Assembly: GCA_905479615.1 (NCBI GenBank)
Contig: CAJQNH010000241.1
Span: 1 to 12,186 of the forward strand
Direction of reading: 5' to 3'
DNA: 12,186 nt
DNA from: an uncultured Eudoraea sp.
GTDB lineage: Bacteria > Bacteroidota > Bacteroidia > Flavobacteriales > Flavobacteriaceae
Made by a program: the position numbers and the translations under genes. This document shows, in pieces, positions 7,519 through 12,186 of the stretch. The notes under the pieces are model-generated. The model worked only from the letters and a program-made list of their open reading frames with translations, was not told the origin of the DNA and made no database searches. Numbering within the stretch: the first letter of the stretch is position 1; each line of letters opens with the position of its first letter.

Positions 7519-8916
7519 ATGAAAAATAGTACACGTATTTATCTGATATTATGTTTGGGTTTGTGTTTGATGAGTTGCCATAAGGAAGCGGAATCTCCAA
7601 ATATAATTTTTATCCTAACAGATGATCAAAGATGGGATGCCCTAGGTGCCATGGGGAATGAAATTATCCAAACACCGCACATGGATCGGTTGGCCAATCA
7701 AGGCATACTGTTTACCAATGCACATGTAACTACCTCCATCTGTGTAGCAAGCAGGGCAAGTATTCTAACAGGACAGTACGTGTCACGACACGGGATCAAC
7801 AGTTTTCATGATACCCTTCAAAATGAAACGCTAGCCAACACGTACCCTCTTTTATTGAAAAATAATGCCAATTATAAAATTGGGTTTATTGGTAAGTATG
7901 GCATTGGTCTGGAACAACCAAAGGAATACTTTGATTATTGGAAGGCTGAAAAAGTACATCAACCCGTTTATGAAAACAAGGATGAAGAAGGTAACTTTAT
8001 CCATTATACCGATTTGATTGAGAGTAGAATTGATAACTTTTTAGATAGCTTGGGTAGCAAAGGCCCCTTTTGTTTATCGGTAAGTTTCAAAGCACCTCAT
8101 GTTCAGGATGGCGATGCACGTCAATTTATTTATGCAGAACGATATAAGAATTTGTATGCAAACGAGGAATTTGACCTACCTGAGACAGCGGGAAATCGAT
8201 ACTACGATATGTTTCCTGACGATTTTAAACGTCCGCGTAATGGCAATCAATTGCTGCAAAATGAAGCCCGAAGGAGATGGGAAATGCGATTTTTAGACAA
8301 AGAAAAGTATCAAGAATCCGTTCGATCGTACTATCGCCTGATTACAGGAGTTGATGATTGCATAGGTGAAATGGTCGAAAAGCTGAAGGAGTTAGATATA
8401 GCTGACAATACCATCATCATTTTTATGGGTGATAATGGATTTTACCTAGGCGAGCACGGTCTCGCAGGGAAGTGGTATCCTCATCAGGAGTCGATTAAGG
8501 TTCCATTTTTTGTCTATGACCCACGAGCTTCTGAAGATAATAGAGGTAAGAAAGTGGATGATTTTGCCTTGAATATTGATGTGGCACCGACTATTCTTTC
8601 CTTGGCAGGCGTTGAAATTCCAGAAAAAATGCAGGGTATAAATGCAATCACCCTTTTGGACGACGATAAGCCCGAAAGAAATGATTTCTTTTACGAGCAT
8701 AAGCTTGAAATACCAACCATTCCTAAATCTGAAGCTTTGGTAAGCAAGAAATATAAATACATTATTTATCCCGAACTTGATCCACCTTTTGAAGAGATGT
8801 ACGATTTGGAAACAGATGGAAAAGAAAAAAAGAATAGTATTGCTGATCCAGCGTATAAGGATGTTTTAGAAGAATTGAAGTTGCGTTTTGAAAAATTGAA
8901 AAAAGATGCGCAATAG
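7519..8916 (+). CDS. S1-family sulfatase lipoprotein, canonical C-V-A-S-R motif
   Basis: A 465-residue type I sulfatase. The leader ends in the lipobox LMSC, giving acylated C20, followed by HKEAE. A charged stretch right after the cysteine resembles the lipoprotein export signals of Bacteroidota, so surface display is plausible (inference). Catalytic landmarks are LTDDQ (D35, D36), C75-V-A-S-R79 for conversion of cysteine to formylglycine, IGKYG (K126), APH (H194), MGDNG (D305, N306), GEHG (H313) and K318. The C-terminus has the usual small sub-domain with LYDLET-like EMYDLETDG (426-434). Length is normal. The ATG at 7519 is preceded by an overlapping out-of-frame ATG at 7514 that stops at once, and there is no clear Shine-Dalgarno. 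It is divergent from the rhamnosidase operon. A hairpin just after its stop suggests a single-gene transcript. Which sulfate ester it removes cannot be read from the sequence. Confidence 0.94.
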   Translation: MKNSTRIYLILCLGLCLMSCHKEAESPNIIFILTDDQRWDALGAMGNEIIQTPHMDRLANQGILFTNAHVTTSICVASRASILTGQYVSRHGINSFHDTLQNETLANTYPLLLKNNANYKIGFIGKYGIGLEQPKEYFDYWKAEKVHQPVYENKDEEGNFIHYTDLIESRIDNFLDSLGSKGPFCLSVSFKAPHVQDGDARQFIYAERYKNLYANEEFDLPETAGNRYYDMFPDDFKRPRNGNQLLQNEARRRWEMRFLDKEKYQESVRSYYRLITGVDDCIGEMVEKLKELDIADNTIIIFMGDNGFYLGEHGLAGKWYPHQESIKVPFFVYDPRASEDNRGKKVDDFALNIDVAPTILSLAGVEIPEKMQGINAITLLDDDKPERNDFFYEHKLEIPTIPKSEALVSKKYKYIIYPELDPPFEEMYDLETDGKEKKNSIADPAYKDVLEELKLRFEKLKKDAQ

Positions 8917-8920
8917 ACCT

Positions 8921-8947
8921 GTCAATCGCTATCGAGTGACTTGTTTT
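8921..8947 (+). terminator. Candidate intrinsic terminator after the second sulfatase
   Basis: Four bases after the TAG stop, GTCAATCG (8921-8928) pairs with CGAGTGAC (8933-8940) across a CTAT loop. The stem is 8 base pairs with one A-G mismatch. The T-rich run TTGTTTT (8941-8947) follows directly. Position, short loop and T-tract fit a rho-independent terminator, although the stem is modest. Confidence 0.55.
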
Positions 8948-8981
8948 ATGATTGAAGTTAGCCTATAATGCTAAATATTAA

Positions 8982-9151
8982 CATTCCGATAATCCAGCTG
9001 CAAAAGAAGTTTTAAGCTATCAAGAAGCGCTGTGGAATGGCTATTTTAGAACAAGGTTAATAATTGCCTCTTATGACTACTTGCTTATGTTGAGCCAATT
9101 GATCGGGAGGAACCAATTGGAAATAAACAAAACGTTGAGTTCCACCAGACA
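8982..9151 (+). other. Start-less open stretch between convergent genes, possible gene remnant
   Basis: After a TAA at 8979-8981, a plus-strand frame stays open until 9222-9224. From 9152 onward it overlaps the antisense of the regulator gene, so only 8982-9151 is informative. The translation contains YQEALWNGYFRTRL and IIASYDYLLMLSQLIG, a helical-looking stretch I cannot assign. There is no good start codon, so this is not a functional gene. It may be the tail of a deleted gene or chance. The segment also holds a 7-base inverted repeat, CCAATTG at 9095-9101 and CAATTGG at 9114-9120, without a T-run on either side. Confidence 0.25.
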
Positions 9152-10198
9152 CTACATAGACGCTCGATCAATAAAATTAAAAGGATTCTTAATTTCACAT
9201 TTTTCATTATTCAATATCATTTGAGCCGCTTTTTCTCCCATCGTTTTAAAATCGGTAGAAACCACTGAAATCCCCAGAAGGTCTTTTAAAGGTGTGTCGT
9301 TATAAGAAAGTACTCCAATTTCTTTGCCTATTTTAAATTCGTTGCCTCGTATCTGATTTATTAAATTTACTAAATCATCCTCGACAATCGTAATAAATAA
9401 ATCGCCGTTTTTAAGAATCATATCATCATAAATTTCATCAATAACTTCGAAATCTAAAGACTTTTCAATACAAAATTTTCGAAAACCGTTTACAATTCTT
9501 TTTGGATAAGGGTACACAGATTTAGCAGGATATACCAATACTAATTTCTTGTATTTAACTATTTTTTTAAAGCCTTCTATTAAAGACTCATAGATGTCAT
9601 TTTCAAAGTCTTGATAAATCTTAATGATTTTTCCATCAATTTTATCATTGAGATTGTCTAACATGATCAATTTCTCCTTCGGAAGTTTGTTTAGGGCCTT
9701 AACAACACTTTCCGGAGCACTAATATGTTTGAAATCGTCATTCTTAAAATGCGACATCACAACATAATAGTCGTAAGCACCTTTGTTTTTTTCTAATAAA
9801 TTCAAGAATAAAGATTCGTCACAATGGTAAATTTGAAGATCGGTATGTGAATTCGCCCCAATGCTATGGTTAAATGCATTGTAAATTTGCAATTTATAAG
9901 AACTTAATTTATTAATAAGAAACAAAATATTGGTTTTTGAAATTAAATTGGTTTGTGAAATATAAAACCCTTTGCCTCTTACAGAAGTAATGATTTTTCG
10001 TTCTTTTAAAATTTTATACGCCTTCTCTACGGTATCTCTAGATAAATAAAATTCTTCACTTAACATGTTGATAGAAGGCATCTTATCATCCACAACAAAA
10101 TTACCTAAAGTGATATTATCTGTAACAGAATCTACGATTTGAATATATTTTGGCTTTCGCGAATTTTCATCAATATCGATGTATTTAGAAGCGTCCAT
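9152..10198 (-). CDS. GntR-family transcriptional regulator with periplasmic-binding-like sensor domain
   Basis: This 348-residue protein is a cytoplasmic DNA-binding regulator, probably responding to rhamnose or a rhamnose-derived metabolite. Residues about 15-84 are a GntR winged helix: KYIQIVDSVTDNI, then KMPSINMLSEEFYLSRDTVEKAY (39-61, recognition helix) and the wing SVRGKGFYIS (72-81). From about residue 88 (TNILFLINKL onwards) the rest resembles a LacI/periplasmic-binding-type sugar-sensing domain, and the C-terminal part keeps the pattern IGVLSYNDTPLKDLLGISVVSTDF seen in such folds. GntR regulators with this kind of sensor domain are common in Bacteroidota sugar-catabolic loci. The gene is divergent from the aldolase/dehydrogenase, with 181 bases between starts that include a conserved operator-like motif. 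It is convergent with the second sulfatase. Repressor or activator action cannot be decided from the sequence, and the rhamnose link rests on context. Confidence 0.88.
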   Translation of the reverse strand: MDASKYIDIDENSRKPKYIQIVDSVTDNITLGNFVVDDKMPSINMLSEEFYLSRDTVEKAYKILKERKIITSVRGKGFYISQTNLISKTNILFLINKLSSYKLQIYNAFNHSIGANSHTDLQIYHCDESLFLNLLEKNKGAYDYYVVMSHFKNDDFKHISAPESVVKALNKLPKEKLIMLDNLNDKIDGKIIKIYQDFENDIYESLIEGFKKIVKYKKLVLVYPAKSVYPYPKRIVNGFRKFCIEKSLDFEVIDEIYDDMILKNGDLFITIVEDDLVNLINQIRGNEFKIGKEIGVLSYNDTPLKDLLGISVVSTDFKTMGEKAAQMILNNEKCEIKNPFNFIDRASM

Positions 10199-10246
10199 AT
10201 TATTATTTTATTTGGATAGATTTTATTTTTTCTGATAGTTGTGGCT

Positions 10247-10254
10247 CAAAGATA
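10247..10254 (-). promoter_or_regulatory. -7 promoter element of the GntR regulator gene
   Basis: The minus strand reads TATCTTTG at 10254-10247, a perfect match to the Bacteroidota -7 consensus TAnnTTTG. It lies 48 bases upstream of the regulator ATG, so the leader would be about 40 bases. No clear TTG -33 element is seen upstream. The shared operator-like motif (10304-10318) begins about 50 bases further upstream, so this promoter may be less directly controlled by it than the aldolase promoter. Confidence 0.5.
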
Positions 10255-10303
10255 GAAAAATGTAGGCCTGAGTAATTATTAATAGAATTAATTAATATCT
10301 AAG

Positions 10304-10348
10304 CATGACAGTACAGGACAGAAATACTTTAAAGGTGCTTTAGATTTG
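10304..10348 (+). promoter_or_regulatory. Operator-like motif and -7 element of the aldolase/dehydrogenase gene
   Basis: CATGACAGTACAGGA at 10304-10318 matches the motif found twice in the 6983-7518 gap (GACAGTACAGGA is identical to the copy at 7169-7180). After 22 bases comes TAGATTTG (10341-10348), a perfect TAnnTTTG -7 element, and the ATG follows 31 bases later. The motif covers the place where the -33 element would be. This fits control by the adjacent GntR protein, either by blocking polymerase or by replacing a weak -33 contact. Confidence 0.6.
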
Positions 10349-10379
10349 TCTAATAATCAAATTTGTAATTTAGTTTTTT

Positions 10380-12186
10380 ATGAAAAATACAGCAGGCAAA
10401 TTCAACCATGTAGATTATTTATGGGATGATAAAAAAGCAGCCTCTTTTGTAGATGATCAAGTAGACTTATTTCTCTACAGATCTAATATATTAGGAGCCG
10501 ATTTAAGAATCACAAACTACGGAGGAGGGAATACGAGTTGTAAAACTATTGAAAAAGACCCTTTGACAAATGAAGAAGTTGAAGTGATGTGGGTAAAAGG
10601 TTCTGGTGGAGATATTGGTACATTAAACAGAGCAGGTATTGCAGGATTGTATACTGGCAGATTACGCGATTTAAAGAACGTATATGGAGGTCTGGAAGAT
10701 GAAGATCGTATGGTGGGTTTATTTAATCATTGTATTTATGATTTAAATAGTAAAGCCCCGTCTATAGATACACCTTTGCATGGTTTGTTACCTTTTGCAC
10801 ATATTGATCATTTACATCCAGATGCTTTAATCGCAGTCGCTGCAGCTGAAAATAGTGAGCAAGTAACCAAAGAAATTTGGGGAGATACTATGGGGTGGGT
10901 GCCGTGGCAACGTCCAGGGTTTGATTTAGGCTTGCAATTGGAAAAATGTTTGGCTGATAATCCGGGCATTCGTGGAATCGTTTTAGGTTCTCACGGCTTA
11001 TTTACTTGGGGAGATACCTCTTATGAATGCTATATGAATAGCTTGGAGGTGATTGAAATGGCTTCTAACTATATCGAAGAAAAAATAAAAGAAAAAGGAG
11101 TTGTTTTTGGTGGGCAAAGAATTACAAGTATACCTAAGGCAGCACGATTAGATAAAGCAGCACAACTCATGCCGTTGTTAAGAGGCTTGTGTTCTTCAGA
11201 AAACAAAATGATTGGCCATTTTACAGATAATCCTGTAGTTTTGGAATACATCAATAGTTACGATTTGGAAAGGCTGGCTCCCATGGGAACTTCTTGTCCG
11301 GACCATTTCTTGAGAACAAAGATTCAGCCTTTGGTATTAAATTTAGAAAAGAATGAAGATTTAAATGATGTAGAAGCCATTTTAGAAAAATTAGAACCTG
11401 CCTTTGAAGCCTATAGAGCAGAATATATAGACTATTATAATACCTGTAAGAAAGACAATAGTCCGGCAGTGCGTGATGCCAACCCGGTAATCATAATTTA
11501 TCCAGGAGTTGGAATATTTAGTTTTGCAAAAAACAAACAAACAACAAGGGTTGCAAGCGAATTTTATATCAATGCCATAAATGTGATACGTGGTGCGGAA
11601 GCGATTACTTCTTATACTTCCTTGCCAAGACAAGAGGCATTTGATATTGAATATTGGTTGTTAGAAGAAGCAAAATTATCTCGGATGCCAAAAGAGCAAC
11701 CATTGTCCAGAAAAGTAGCATTAATAACAGGTGCCGGGGGTGGAATTGGAAAAGCAATTGCTGATAAATTAGCAGCAGAAGGCGCCAATGTAATATTGAC
11801 AGATATTGCTGAAGACAGATTGATTGAAGCCAATGCAACTTACAAAAGAGATGTTTCAACCTATGCGGTTTGTGATGTAACCAGTACAGATTCAATAGCA
11901 AAGGCTTATAAAAAAGCATGTTTAGAATTTGGAGGCGTTGATATTGTAGTGCACAGTGCAGGATTGGCAATTTCAAAACCTTTAGAAGATACCACAGATA
12001 AAGATTGGAATATATTACAAAATGTTTTGGTAAAAGGACAGTTCGACTTGGCTAAACAGGCGGTTGAGGTAATGCGCAAACAAGGATTGGGAGGAGATAT
12101 TATTTCCATCGCTAGTAAAAATGGTTTGGTAGCCGGGCCAAACAATGTGGCCTATGGAACTGCAAAAGCAGCTCAACAACACATGG
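10380..12186 (+). CDS. rhaD: Bifunctional rhamnulose-1-phosphate aldolase / short-chain dehydrogenase, 3' truncated
   Basis: The frame runs from ATG at 10380 without a stop to the window edge (602 complete codons); family members are roughly 700 residues, so about 100 are missing. The first half is a class II zinc aldolase that splits L-rhamnulose-1-phosphate into dihydroxyacetone phosphate and L-lactaldehyde. Visible motifs are NYGGGNTS (46-53), GSGGD (74-78), the zinc-ligand region H141-I-D-H144-L-H146 and GSHG (H205). The second half is a short-chain dehydrogenase, expected to oxidise lactaldehyde with NAD(P). It has the Rossmann motif TGAGGGIG (450-457), S579 and Y592-G-T-A-K596 with the correct 13-residue spacing, and HSAG where NAAG/NSAG is usual. 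The start is supported by the N-terminal FNHVDYLWDD typical of this family and by the promoter 31 bases upstream. Such fusions are called RhaD aldolase/alcohol dehydrogenase or RhaEW. A fragment of a paralogous 5' end lies at 282-410. The assignment is firm; the gene symbol varies between organisms. Confidence 0.94.
   Translation, partial: MKNTAGKFNHVDYLWDDKKAASFVDDQVDLFLYRSNILGADLRITNYGGGNTSCKTIEKDPLTNEEVEVMWVKGSGGDIGTLNRAGIAGLYTGRLRDLKNVYGGLEDEDRMVGLFNHCIYDLNSKAPSIDTPLHGLLPFAHIDHLHPDALIAVAAAENSEQVTKEIWGDTMGWVPWQRPGFDLGLQLEKCLADNPGIRGIVLGSHGLFTWGDTSYECYMNSLEVIEMASNYIEEKIKEKGVVFGGQRITSIPKAARLDKAAQLMPLLRGLCSSENKMIGHFTDNPVVLEYINSYDLERLAPMGTSCPDHFLRTKIQPLVLNLEKNEDLNDVEAILEKLEPAFEAYRAEYIDYYNTCKKDNSPAVRDANPVIIIYPGVGIFSFAKNKQTTRVASEFYINAINVIRGAEAITSYTSLPRQEAFDIEYWLLEEAKLSRMPKEQPLSRKVALITGAGGGIGKAIADKLAAEGANVILTDIAEDRLIEANATYKRDVSTYAVCDVTSTDSIAKAYKKACLEFGGVDIVVHSAGLAISKPLEDTTDKDWNILQNVLVKGQFDLAKQAVEVMRKQGLGGDIISIASKNGLVAGPNNVAYGTAKAAQQHM

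Noticed and set aside
8446..8700. Minus-strand 84-codon frame inside the second sulfatase
   Set aside because: It is antisense to the conserved metal-binding part (MGDNG, GEHG) of the sulfatase.
9095..9120. Inverted repeat CCAATTG / CAATTGG as a terminator for the regulator or sulfatase
   Set aside because: It is AT-rich, has a 12-base loop and no T-run on either strand, so it is not convincing as an intrinsic terminator.
11069..12145. Minus-strand frames of 61-123 codons near the right end
   Set aside because: They are antisense to the aldolase/dehydrogenase, which has intact zinc and Rossmann motifs on the plus strand and is simply cut by the window edge.
1..12186. Insertion sequences, CRISPR arrays, tRNA or rRNA genes, phage genes, defence systems
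   Set aside because: No transposase, terminal inverted repeats, regular spacer-repeat pattern, RNA gene or defence-type domain was seen; the only long repeat is the aldolase fragment.

Overview
The window looks like part of a flavobacterial (Bacteroidota) carbohydrate-utilisation locus. It is AT-rich, lacks strong Shine-Dalgarno sequences, has TAnnTTTG-type -7 promoter elements, and carries secreted or lipoprotein glycoside hydrolases next to S1 sulfatases. This combination is typical of marine Flavobacteriia that degrade sulfated algal polysaccharides. The taxonomic call is an inference, because there is no rRNA or tRNA here.

Layout. Bases 1-244 hold the 3' end of an unrecognised gene. Bases 282-410 are an orphan fragment of a rhamnulose-1-phosphate aldolase gene. 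On the minus strand, reading from 6982 down to 460, lies a probable operon: a GH106 alpha-L-rhamnosidase lipoprotein, a GH78-type alpha-L-rhamnosidase, a possible 27-residue microprotein, and an S1 sulfatase lipoprotein with an unusual active-site motif. A 536-base gap (6983-7518) separates this operon from a divergent second S1 sulfatase at 7519-8916. The gap holds two copies of a probable operator and what may be the wreck of a gene. A GntR-family regulator with a sugar-sensor-type C-terminal domain follows on the minus strand (9152-10198). Divergent from it, and running off the right edge, is a fused rhamnulose-1-phosphate aldolase/short-chain dehydrogenase (from 10380).

How it fits together. 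Two unrelated rhamnosidase families plus two sulfatases point to a sulfated, rhamnose-containing glycan. Ulvan-type polysaccharides are one candidate, but the sequence does not prove it. Released L-rhamnose would be taken up, isomerised and phosphorylated by genes outside the window. The fused enzyme would then split rhamnulose-1-phosphate and oxidise the lactaldehyde. A 15-base motif with a GTAC core occurs in front of the GH106 operon, in the gap leading to the second sulfatase, and in front of the aldolase. In two of the three places it sits exactly 22 bases upstream of a -7-like octamer. I infer that this is the operator of the neighbouring GntR protein, joining outer glycan attack and inner rhamnose catabolism in one regulon.

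No susC/susD pair, transporter, rhamnose isomerase or kinase, sulfatase-maturating enzyme, insertion sequence or CRISPR array is visible.
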